This document shows positions 1 through 5,616 of a stretch of DNA of 5,763 bases, in pieces. This DNA is from DATJPW01 sp035506215. Its GTDB lineage: Bacteria; Desulfobacterota; Desulfomonilia; Desulfomonilales; Desulfomonilaceae. The stretch spans positions 1 through 5,763 of the forward strand of contig DATJPW010000232.1 in NCBI GenBank assembly GCA_035506215.1, in the 5' to 3' direction. Within the stretch, counting starts at the first letter, position 1, and each line of letters begins with the position of its first letter. The notes below the pieces were generated by a model. It saw only the letters and a program-made list of their open reading frames with translations. It ran no database searches and was not told the origin of the DNA. A program made the position numbers and the translations under genes.

Positions 1-76
1 GGATTGCATCACCCTCGAATTTATAATCAGCCGAGCTTAGCAACTATTTTACCCAAAAACCTTGCGCTGATCATCC

Positions 77-92
77 TGGCATGGTACCTGCA
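77..92 (+). promoter_or_regulatory. Candidate sigma-54 (-24/-12) promoter of the PhnD-like gene
   Basis: The sequence TGGCATGGTACCTGCA fits the sigma-54 consensus TGGCACRNNNNTTGCW at all but two of the defined positions. The invariant GG (78-79) and GC (90-91) are separated by exactly 10 bases. Counting the C of GC as -12 puts the start of transcription near 103, giving a leader of about 100 nt before the ATG at 203. No copy of the TGGTTG-N5-CAACCA dyad seen at 5151-5230 lies in the 76 bases upstream, so any enhancer would be further upstream, outside the window. The match is visible; promoter activity is inferred. Confidence 0.6.
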
Positions 93-138
93 AGAAACGT
101 TGAGCATAAAGCAGCAGCCTGTTCGGTCTTAGTGTGAA

Positions 139-161
139 GCCAGTTTCTCCGCAGAGAAGGC
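139..161 (+). other. Small hairpin in the predicted 5' leader
   Basis: TTCTC (145-149) and GAGAA (154-158) form a perfect 5-bp stem closed by the 4-base loop CGCA. GCC (139-141) and GGC (159-161) can extend it past a three-base bulge. There is no U-run after it, so it is not an intrinsic terminator. It lies 41 bases before the start codon and may only be incidental leader structure. Confidence 0.3.
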
Positions 162-202
162 CCGCATGACTAAAAGCTAAGGCAACCGAGAGGTAGGGAG
201 TA

Positions 203-1102
203 ATGCGCATACATATTGGTAGAACTCTGGTTCTTGTCGTCATTATGTTTGTCCTTTCAGTTTCTTATTCTTGGGCTGAGGTCAAGCTTGGCATATTGGC
301 ACAAAGAGGCGTAGATGAAGCGGTGAAGGAATGGTCCAGCCTGAATGAATATCTGAGTGAGAAAGTCGGTGAGCGATTCGTCTTGGTTCCGCTCAACTTT
401 TCTGAATTCAGGAATTTCTATGTTGGCGAGAAGTCCGGCTTTATTTTCACGAACCCGTGGTTCTACGTAAGAGCAAAAGTTCGGAGGGGTGCTCACGCCA
501 TCGTTACCGCACGATATCAAGGGTCAGGCTCCATGTTTGGCGGAGTAATCTTTACCCGAAAAGACAAGGGGATAGCCGAACTCAAAGACCTGCGCGACAG
601 AGTTGTAATGGTACCTAAACTGTCATCCGTAGGGGGATGGCTTTTCCAGAAAGGGGTGTTCGTCCAGAACGGCATAATTCCCGAGAAAGACTTTAGGCAG
701 CTTATAGAAACGGAGAAAGAGTCTCAGGACGAGGTGGTGTACGCTGTTCGCGATGGCAAAGTCGATGCAGGAACCGTGAGGACTAACATCCTGGAAACCA
801 TGCAGCGACAGGGCAAAATCAATATAGCGGATTTCCGAGTCATACATCCTGTGGAGCATCCCAATTTTTCTGAGCTGTGTAGCACACCCCTCTACCCCGA
901 CTGGCCTGTCGCAGCGCTCAAGGATACCCCACTTTCGCTCGTGGAAAAAGTGAAACAGGTGCTCTTGTCCATCCCGCAGGGCCACGATGCGCTGGAGCGA
1001 GCACGTAAGCTGGAACGCTTTGTGGATGCCCTTGATTATGGACCGTTGGAAGAGTTGTGCAGGAACCTCAATGTCGAACCATTCCGGACCGATCAGCGGT
1101 AG
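203..1102 (+). CDS. Exported PhnD-like periplasmic binding protein (TtrS sensor-type), stand-alone
   Basis: This is a 299-residue exported solute-binding protein of the PhnD-like (phosphate/phosphite/phosphonate-binding) superfamily. Residues 1-25 form a signal peptide: a basic start (R2, H4, R7), a hydrophobic core at 8-20 and a probable cleavage after S23-W24-A25, with no lipobox Cys. The mature part has landmarks that I associate with the sensory domain of TtrS-like (tetrathionate-sensing) histidine kinases: GILAQRG (30-36), FTNPWFY (82-88), GGVIFTRKD (113-121), ELKDLR (126-131), GGW (144-146), VRDGKVDAGTVRT (182-194) and STPLYPDWP (227-235). The length is that of one two-lobed domain, with no transmembrane helix, kinase, permease or ATPase alongside. 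The start at 203 is preceded by purine-rich GAGG/GGGAG and directly yields the signal peptide. A small-molecule sensing role is inferred from the resemblance. An ABC-transporter role is possible but no partner genes are visible. The ligand cannot be told from the sequence. Confidence 0.85.
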   Translation: MRIHIGRTLVLVVIMFVLSVSYSWAEVKLGILAQRGVDEAVKEWSSLNEYLSEKVGERFVLVPLNFSEFRNFYVGEKSGFIFTNPWFYVRAKVRRGAHAIVTARYQGSGSMFGGVIFTRKDKGIAELKDLRDRVVMVPKLSSVGGWLFQKGVFVQNGIIPEKDFRQLIETEKESQDEVVYAVRDGKVDAGTVRTNILETMQRQGKINIADFRVIHPVEHPNFSELCSTPLYPDWPVAALKDTPLSLVEKVKQVLLSIPQGHDALERARKLERFVDALDYGPLEELCRNLNVEPFRTDQR

Positions 1103-1117
1103 CAGTAGCTCTTGACA

Positions 1118-1318
1118 CGATCCCCTAAAACTGGACCAGCAACCACCTGAACCCCATTCATAACCAAGAGAAAAGCACCACCGTAAAATCAATAAGTTAA
1201 CCATGGCCGACCGTTCCAAACAGCATCACAATTCATAACGATGCATAACTGATTGACACAAAATTGACACAAGAAAAACCGACCTAAGCCGGAACATGGA
1301 GCAGTTTTAGTGGTATCG
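1118..1318. repeat. Imperfect inverted-repeat pair, possible insertion-sequence or MITE remnant
   Basis: Bases 1118-1138 and the reverse complement of 1297-1318 align over about 21 bases with one gap and a few mismatches. They share an outer CGAT and a central run TAAAACTG. The 201-bp interval has no credible coding sequence. Motifs of the kind CCCCTAAAACTGGACCA recur at insertion-sequence ends in general experience, so a decayed or internally deleted element is plausible, but the family cannot be named. The interior also holds two tandem ATTGACACAA copies (1252-1261 and 1263-1272) and two ATTCATAAC copies (1156-1164 and 1231-1239). Clear flanking target duplications were not found. Confidence 0.4.
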
Positions 1319-1636
1319 AAACGAGTTCTTGCTTGCCCCCGCGGATTTAGGTGCCACATTCTTATCGCATACCATAACAGGTCCACTGAATAGCAGCCTA
1401 TTCGAGCTCAAGAAGGGCACGTATACGTTTGGATGCCATATTGGGAGGAGTTGGCGCTTTGAGACGTACGTTTACGTTTACCGCGTGCCGGGATTACGAT
1501 CCTTCCACGAGGCTATAGGATGTCTCCTATGGGACATATTCCTTGCAAGTGCCTGGATCGATAGAACCCTTGTCCATTGGTTTGTGATTTGGCATTATGT
1601 CAATCCCCTATGACACGGACGCTTGTGCTCTCTTTC
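1319..1636. other. Non-coding stretch with no recognised gene
   Basis: No ribosome-binding site, recognisable protein motif or RNA gene is visible in this stretch between the inverted-repeat pair and the regulator promoter. An open frame of 94 codons on the + strand (1329-1613) is rich in Trp, Tyr and His, has no Shine-Dalgarno sequence and matches no family I know. The only structure is a cluster of overlapping short dyads around 1515-1537. ATAGGA-TGTC-TCCTAT overlaps ATGTC-N8-GACAT, so the two hairpins would be mutually exclusive. Confidence 0.5.
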
Positions 1637-1652
1637 TGGTCCAAATCTTGCT
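1637..1652 (+). promoter_or_regulatory. Candidate sigma-54 (-24/-12) promoter of the PAS/AAA+ regulator gene
   Basis: TGGTCCAAATCTTGCT matches the consensus TGGCACRNNNNTTGCW except for two bases in the -24 block. It includes a perfect TTGCT -12 element. GG (1638-1639) and GC (1650-1651) are 10 bases apart. The predicted transcript start is near 1663, leaving a leader of about 37 nt. Since the gene itself encodes a sigma-54 activator, this suggests positive autoregulation or control by another activator (inference). No enhancer-like dyad matching 5151-5230 was seen upstream in 1103-1636. Confidence 0.6.
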
Positions 1653-1668
1653 CAACCTTTGATTGAGC
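1650..1668. promoter_or_regulatory. Dyad overlapping the -12 element and predicted transcript start
   Basis: GCTCAA (1650-1655), a 7-base spacer and TTGAGC (1663-1668) form a perfect 6-bp inverted repeat. It begins at the G of the invariant GC of the -12 element and ends just past the predicted +1. A protein bound here would block polymerase, so a repressor site is possible. It could equally be chance. Confidence 0.3.
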
Positions 1669-1689
1669 GTCACTTATTGAATGTCGTAC

Positions 1690-1694
1690 GGAGG
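1690..1694 (+). promoter_or_regulatory. Ribosome-binding site of the regulator gene
   Basis: A perfect GGAGG lies five bases before the ATG at 1700. This fixes the start of the regulator at that codon rather than at any later in-frame Met. Confidence 0.85.
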
Positions 1695-1699
1695 CCAAA

Positions 1700-4600
1700 A
1701 TGCCAACCCACGATAATGGGAACGGGACCAAAGAACCCGAGGAATTCTTTGATGAAAAGTCCTTCCAGTCTGTCGTGGATACGCTGCCTGTCGGTATATG
1801 CCTGGCGCAGGACCGGAAAATCAAATGGTGCAACGCGGCTTTTATGAAGATGTACGGATTTGAATCGAACTACGATTATTTGGACAGGAGCACGGAGCTC
1901 CTTTATGAGTCCAAAGCTGAATTCGAGTGTGGCAGTCGCGTACTGTACAAAGACCTGGAACCAGGAAAAGTCACGGAAATGGTGGCAAAACACAAGAGGA
2001 AAGACGGGTCCCTTTTCGATGCCCACTTGCGGGTTAGCCTACTCAACACCTCCGATCCTGAAAAAGCCACCGTGGTGGTATCCGTCACCGACATATCACA
2101 GCAAATCCAGGCGCAGGAAGCTCTTGAGAAAAGCGAAGAGCGCTATCGAGCCCTTGTGGAAGAGAGCTTCGACGGAGTTCTGATCCATGACTTTACGAAA
2201 ATAATGTTCGCAAATTCGCGCCTGTGCGAAATGCTGGGTTACCGAAAGGAAGAGCTGGAAGGGATGGATCTCCGCTTAACGGTTCACCCTGACGATTGGG
2301 AATTTGTAAGCCAGCAGATCGCGGCCAGGATGCGAGGCGAAACAGTTCCAACTCGATACGAATTCAAACGTGTGCGGAAAGACGGCTCAAACCTTGATAT
2401 CGAGACGACCGCGCGGCTCGTAATGATACAAAACAAACCCTGCGTGCAAGCATGGATCAGAGACGTATCCGAGCGCAAGAGGGCAGAAGAAGCCCTCCGA
2501 ATGTCCGAAGCCAACTACCGGGCAATCTTCGACTCCGTAAATGACGCTATTCTTGTTCACGATATAGAGAGCGGCGCATTACTAGATGTCAATCGCAAGA
2601 TGTCGGAAATGTACGGCTATACGCGGGAAGAGGCTTGCCGCATGAAAATGGAAGAGCTCAGTTCCAGTGAACAGGAGTATTGTCAAGATCGCGCTTTGCA
2701 TTGGATGCGGCAGGCAGCGGACGGCGAACCTCAGCTATTCGAGTGGCATGCGAGGCACAAAGATGGCCGATTGTTTTGGATCGAGGTTGGACTCAGGCAG
2801 GCAATCCTTAATGACAAACCACGTCTCCTGGCTGTTATCCGCGACATCACTTACCGCAAGAAGCTTGAACAAGAGCGGGAAAACGAAAGAGAAAGATTCC
2901 AGACCCTTGTGGACAACGCTCCGTTCGGAATGGTGATGATAGGAAAGGATGATACTTATCAATACGTGAATCCCAAGTTTTCAGAGATTTTCGGTTACGA
3001 CCTGAAGGATCTTCCCAACGGAAGAATTTGGCTCAGAAAGGCGTACCCTGATGATGCGCACAGGCGAGAGGTGATTTCGGCCTGGAAAGATGCCTTGAAA
3101 GCGCTTGCCAGAGGCGAACGACGATCAATCGTCCTAACAGTGACATGCAAAGACGGGAATCGAAAAATCATCAGTTTCAAGCCTGTAAGCTTACGTACAG
3201 GCGAAAACTTAATCACTTGTGAAGATATTACTCACCAGAAGCAGGCCGAAGCTGCTCTTGAAGAAAGCGAAAGACGCTACCGAACGTTGGCTGAGACGGC
3301 ACGAGATATCATCTGGACTGTGGATTTGGACTTTAAATATACCTATGTAAGCCCTTCAGTCAGCGAGGCTCTTGGTTACACTGTGGAGGAACTCCTGGGA
3401 ACTAGCTGCCTGGACAGGCTCACTGCGGCTTCAAAAGAGCGTGTTGCGAACGCATACATGGAAGAGTTGGAAAAAGAAACCTCTGGCCCTAGACAAAAGT
3501 TCGTATCTCGAACTGAGGAGATGGAGGCCTATTGTAAAGATGGCTCGACGCGCTGGAAAGAGGTCACCACGACCTTTCTAAGGGACCAAGATGGTCGTCC
3601 AATAGGAATGCTGGGAATATCCAGAGATGTTACTGACCGAAAAAGAATGGAGTCAGAGTTAAAGGAGGCTCGTGAGTATCTTGAGCAGAGGGTGGAGCAA
3701 CGGACAGCCGAGCTTTCGGCAGTAAACACACGTCTTCGAGAGGAGATAGCGGCCCGAATCCGGGCCGAACAATCCTTGCGCACCAGCGAAGAACGCTTGC
3801 GAGCCGTTGTCGAAACAGCTACGGACTGTATCTTTATCAAAGACCAATCACTAAAGTATCTGTTTATTAACCCAGCTTTTGCAGAGCTTCTGGGGCACCC
3901 GATCGAGAGCGTTTTGGGAAAGACCGATGCCGAACTCTTCCCGCCTGATGCGGGATATCACACGAGAGATTTGGAGGCCCGTGTACTCAGGGGTGCGACC
4001 GTGGAAAAAGAACACACTCGGACGATTAAAGGGAGTCCGATGACATTTCTGGACATCCGGGCACCCATGCGCAACCAGCGAGGCGAAGTGGTTGGCCTTT
4101 GCGGGATTTCCAGAAATATTACGGAGCGAGCAGAAATTCGAGATAGTTCCATTACTAGAAAGGAACCATACGTCTCCGAGGCCATGCTTTTCACATTGGC
4201 TCAATCAACGCTCGCAGCGGCAACTGACAGCATAGTATTGCTTACCGGCGAAAGCGGAGCAGGGAAGGATCACCTTGCCCGTTACATCCATGATAATTCA
4301 AGGCGCTCGGCCAGTCCGTTCTACGCAGTCAATTGCGGCGCAATTCCTCCAGATCTGGCGGAATCGGAGCTTTTTGGCCATGAAAAAGGCGCGTTTACAG
4401 GATCAGCAGGGCGAAAACGGGGGCTCTTGGAACTGGCTGAAGGGGGGACGATCCTGCTGAATGAGATAGGTGAGTTGGCCCCGGCACTCCAGGTCAAGCT
4501 GCTGAGCTTCCTAGACACGCGGTCATTTACACGGCTTGGCGGCGAAAAAAGTATAACGGTGGACGCGCGGCTGATGGCTGCTACGAACAAGGATCTTCAA

Positions 4601-5110
4601 AGCGAAGTTTCCCAAGGCAGGTTTCGTAAGGATTTGTTCTATCGTTTGAACGTATTTGCCATTGATGTGCCTCCACTCAGGAACAGGAAAGAAGATATTC
4701 CAATAATGGTGAAAGAAATCGTTGATGCTCTAGGAGCTCAGATGCCGTTTCATCAACACGGGTGGGTTGATACAGCTGCTATGGACAAACTGGTCAACTA
4801 CGCTTGGCCGGGAAACGTTAGGGAGCTTCGCAACGTTCTGGAAAGAGCCTTGATTCTCTCGAAAGGGGGAACCATCAGAACCCACCATGTTGCATTGCAG
4901 AACCTGGACTTTGACGCTTCGGCGATTTCATCTAACTTTCCGATAGCCGGATCATCATTCCACGAAGTGGTGCAAGAAACAAAACGAAGGCTTATCATGG
5001 ATGCGCTTAGTCAGTCCAAAGGCCGCATGACTAGAGCTGCACCGATGCTTCGCATGTCGCGTGAGTCGCTTAAGCACCACATGAGAACATTGGGAATACG
5101 GAGAAAATAA
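1700..5110 (+). CDS. Multi-PAS sigma-54-dependent transcriptional activator (AAA+, Fis-type HTH)
   Basis: This 1136-residue protein is a bacterial enhancer-binding protein that would use ATP hydrolysis to open sigma-54 promoters. Six PAS domains are predicted, at about 17-135, 146-260, 270-388, 396-514, 524-648 and 698-808. All but the first are introduced by helical linkers, and each ends in a PAC-like motif (DIS, DVSERKR, DITYRKK, EDITHQK, DVTDRKR, NITERAE). A longer coiled coil spans 650-697. The AAA+ domain is at about 820-1052. It has Walker A GESGAGKD (850-857), loop-1 GAFTGS (897-902; usually GAFTGA), Walker B ILLNEIGE (918-925; usually an Asp where N921 lies), sensor I AATN (960-963), arginine-finger segment GRFRKDLFYRLN (973-984) and sensor II WPGNVRELRN (1036-1045). 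A Fis-type helix-turn-helix occupies about 1090-1133. There is no receiver domain, signal peptide or membrane segment, so it is cytoplasmic and probably senses a small molecule or redox state through PAS. The ligand is not deducible. Its likely target is the downstream oxidoreductase promoter. Confidence 0.93.
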   Translation: MPTHDNGNGTKEPEEFFDEKSFQSVVDTLPVGICLAQDRKIKWCNAAFMKMYGFESNYDYLDRSTELLYESKAEFECGSRVLYKDLEPGKVTEMVAKHKRKDGSLFDAHLRVSLLNTSDPEKATVVVSVTDISQQIQAQEALEKSEERYRALVEESFDGVLIHDFTKIMFANSRLCEMLGYRKEELEGMDLRLTVHPDDWEFVSQQIAARMRGETVPTRYEFKRVRKDGSNLDIETTARLVMIQNKPCVQAWIRDVSERKRAEEALRMSEANYRAIFDSVNDAILVHDIESGALLDVNRKMSEMYGYTREEACRMKMEELSSSEQEYCQDRALHWMRQAADGEPQLFEWHARHKDGRLFWIEVGLRQAILNDKPRLLAVIRDITYRKKLEQERENERERFQTLVDNAPFGMVMIGKDDTYQYVNPKFSEIFGYDLKDLPNGRIWLRKAYPDDAHRREVISAWKDALKALARGERRSIVLTVTCKDGNRKIISFKPVSLRTGENLITCEDITHQKQAEAALEESERRYRTLAETARDIIWTVDLDFKYTYVSPSVSEALGYTVEELLGTSCLDRLTAASKERVANAYMEELEKETSGPRQKFVSRTEEMEAYCKDGSTRWKEVTTTFLRDQDGRPIGMLGISRDVTDRKRMESELKEAREYLEQRVEQRTAELSAVNTRLREEIAARIRAEQSLRTSEERLRAVVETATDCIFIKDQSLKYLFINPAFAELLGHPIESVLGKTDAELFPPDAGYHTRDLEARVLRGATVEKEHTRTIKGSPMTFLDIRAPMRNQRGEVVGLCGISRNITERAEIRDSSITRKEPYVSEAMLFTLAQSTLAAATDSIVLLTGESGAGKDHLARYIHDNSRRSASPFYAVNCGAIPPDLAESELFGHEKGAFTGSAGRKRGLLELAEGGTILLNEIGELAPALQVKLLSFLDTRSFTRLGGEKSITVDARLMAATNKDLQSEVSQGRFRKDLFYRLNVFAIDVPPLRNRKEDIPIMVKEIVDALGAQMPFHQHGWVDTAAMDKLVNYAWPGNVRELRNVLERALILSKGGTIRTHHVALQNLDFDASAISSNFPIAGSSFHEVVQETKRRLIMDALSQSKGRMTRAAPMLRMSRESLKHHMRTLGIRRK
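2111..3817 (+). repeat. Four diverged copies of the PAS-linker helix within the regulator gene
   Basis: At the protein level the same linker recurs before PAS domains 2, 3, 5 and 6: AQEALEKSEERYRALVEE (residues 138-155), AEEALRMSEANYRAIFDS (262-279), AEAALEESERRYRTLAET (516-533) and AEQSLRTSEERLRAVVET (689-706). PAS4 is preceded by a different acidic-basic helix (389-404). This pattern points to growth of the sensory array by repeated duplication of a linker-PAS unit. The copies are too diverged in DNA to be an active recombination repeat. Confidence 0.75.
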
Positions 5111-5150
5111 AGGGTCTCTGAATTTATGAGTGTGAGCTTCATCTGTGCAC

Positions 5151-5167
5151 TGGTTGTATTTCAACCA
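5151..5167. promoter_or_regulatory. Enhancer-like dyad 1 (candidate activator-binding site)
   Basis: TGGTTG-TATTT-CAACCA is a perfect 6-bp inverted repeat with a 5-base spacer, centred at 5159. It lies 41 bases after the regulator stop codon and about 196 bases upstream of the predicted oxidoreductase transcript start. All twelve arm bases recur in a second dyad at 5214-5230. The position and symmetry suit a dimeric Fis-type helix-turn-helix. There is no following U-run, so it is unlikely to be a terminator. Binding by the adjacent regulator is inferred. Confidence 0.65.
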
Positions 5168-5213
5168 TACAATATGTTAATAACCCGATTGATTTCCTCT
5201 TTTGACGCACAGA

Positions 5214-5230
5214 TGGTTGATTTTCAACCA
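5214..5230. promoter_or_regulatory. Enhancer-like dyad 2 (candidate activator-binding site)
   Basis: TGGTTGA-TTT-TCAACCA is a perfect 7-bp inverted repeat centred at 5222. It has the same arms as the dyad at 5151-5167 and is displaced by exactly 63 bp, six turns of B-DNA at 10.5 bp per turn, so both sites face the same side of the helix. It lies about 133 bp upstream of the predicted transcript start at 5355, within the usual range for sigma-54 enhancers. Confidence 0.65.
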
Positions 5231-5328
5231 AACTGACCTTCTCCACTTCAATCCATCTGATCACTAACCTAGAGCACAACCTCTCAAATTCACAGAGAAT
5301 TGTCGATTTTATCCGCATGTGGCGAATT

Positions 5329-5344
5329 CGGCACAGATTGTGCT
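5329..5344 (+). promoter_or_regulatory. Candidate sigma-54 (-24/-12) promoter of the oxidoreductase gene(s)
   Basis: CGGCACAGATTGTGCT matches TGGCACRNNNNTTGCW except at the first base and the first T of the -12 block. GGCAC is perfect, and GG (5330-5331) and GC (5342-5343) are 10 bases apart. The predicted +1 is near 5355, which gives a leader of about 262 nt. The paired dyads upstream and the sigma-54 activator gene next door support the call. The long leader is the main reason for caution. Confidence 0.6.
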
Positions 5345-5421
5345 TGCAACCCACAACTGTAAAAGTGGACAGCCCTCGTGGAAAAGCACCAGATGGTAGA
5401 TACCACCCCTAGGATCCATAC

Positions 5422-5514
5422 AGAGGGACTGAGTTTGCCTGAATGTGAATTTCCTGGAGGGCTGTCGGCTCAGCCAATTATTGCTGGCGGAAGTTGCTAT
5501 ACCGTAGTCCCCCT
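5422..5514 (+). other. Possible long-range leader stem enclosing a hairpin
   Basis: GGGACT (5425-5430) pairs with AGTCCC (5506-5511) and can continue past one A/C mismatch to 5422/5514. Inside it, GGCTG (5460-5464) and CAGCC (5471-5475) form a second stem with a 6-base loop. The segment lies in the untranslated leader predicted from the sigma-54 promoter. No riboswitch class was recognised. Whether the fold is real or functional is not known. Confidence 0.25.
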
Positions 5515-5550
5515 TTCACCAAGATCTCAATGAGGAACGAGCCGACGAGG

Positions 5551-5585
5551 CTGAGACCACCTTTGAAGTGGAGTAACGCTCTCAG
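5551..5585 (+). other. Leader hairpin upstream of the oxidoreductase ribosome-binding site
   Basis: CTGAGA (5551-5556) pairs with TCTCAG (5580-5585). CCAC immediately inside it (5557-5560) pairs with GTGG (5568-5571) around a 7-base loop, leaving an internal bulge on the 3' side. The element ends 20 bases before the Shine-Dalgarno sequence and has no U-run, so it is not an intrinsic terminator. Confidence 0.3.
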
Positions 5586-5599
5586 ATTCAAATGATCCG

Positions 5600-5616
5600 G
5601 TTCTCAAGGAGGGAAC
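5600..5616 (+). promoter_or_regulatory. Ribosome-binding site, possibly inside a small hairpin
   Basis: AAGGAGGG (5606-5613) is a strong Shine-Dalgarno sequence just before the ATG at 5617 and fixes the start of the oxidoreductase gene. GTTCTC (5600-5605) can pair with GGGAAC (5611-5616), with one U-G wobble, around the loop AAGGA. That would put the Shine-Dalgarno sequence partly in a stem. The ribosome-binding site is clear; a masking role for the hairpin is speculative. Confidence 0.7.

Noticed and set aside
623..1219. Open frame of 198 codons on the - strand
   Set aside because: It lies almost entirely antisense to the well-supported binding-protein gene, and its protein shows no family features.
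1443..1458. GG-N10-GC at 1444-1457 as a sigma-54 promoter
   Set aside because: Only the invariant dinucleotides match; the rest of the -24 and -12 blocks does not fit.
1530..1547. TGGGACATATTCCTTGCA as a sigma-54 promoter
   Set aside because: GG-to-GC spacing is 11 rather than 10, and the site at 1637-1652 has exact spacing and lies closer to the gene.
1329..1613. Open frame of 94 codons on the + strand in the intergenic region
   Set aside because: No Shine-Dalgarno sequence, unusual composition (many Trp, Tyr, His), no recognisable motif, and it starts next to a probable insertion-sequence remnant.
5151..5167. Dyad after the regulator gene as a transcription terminator
   Set aside because: The stem is short and AT-rich with no U-run after it, and an equal dyad recurs 63 bp later, which fits a protein-binding site better. 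No intrinsic terminator was seen after either complete gene.
5485..5500. TGGCGGAAGTTGCTAT as a closer sigma-54 promoter for the oxidoreductase
   Set aside because: The -24 and -12 words look good, but GG and GC are only 8 bases apart, which puts them on the wrong helical phase for sigma-54.
5530..5595. 21-codon open frame in the oxidoreductase leader
   Set aside because: It has an ATG and a stop but no Shine-Dalgarno sequence and no sign of leader-peptide codon bias.
5549..5616. Words resembling a thiamine pyrophosphate riboswitch (GGCTGAGA, ACCTTTGAA, TGATCCGG, AGGGA)
   Set aside because: The words attract attention because the enzyme uses thiamine diphosphate, but the 5' GGGG strand is missing and the order and spacing of the conserved core are broken. 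An Infernal search with the THI element model would settle it.
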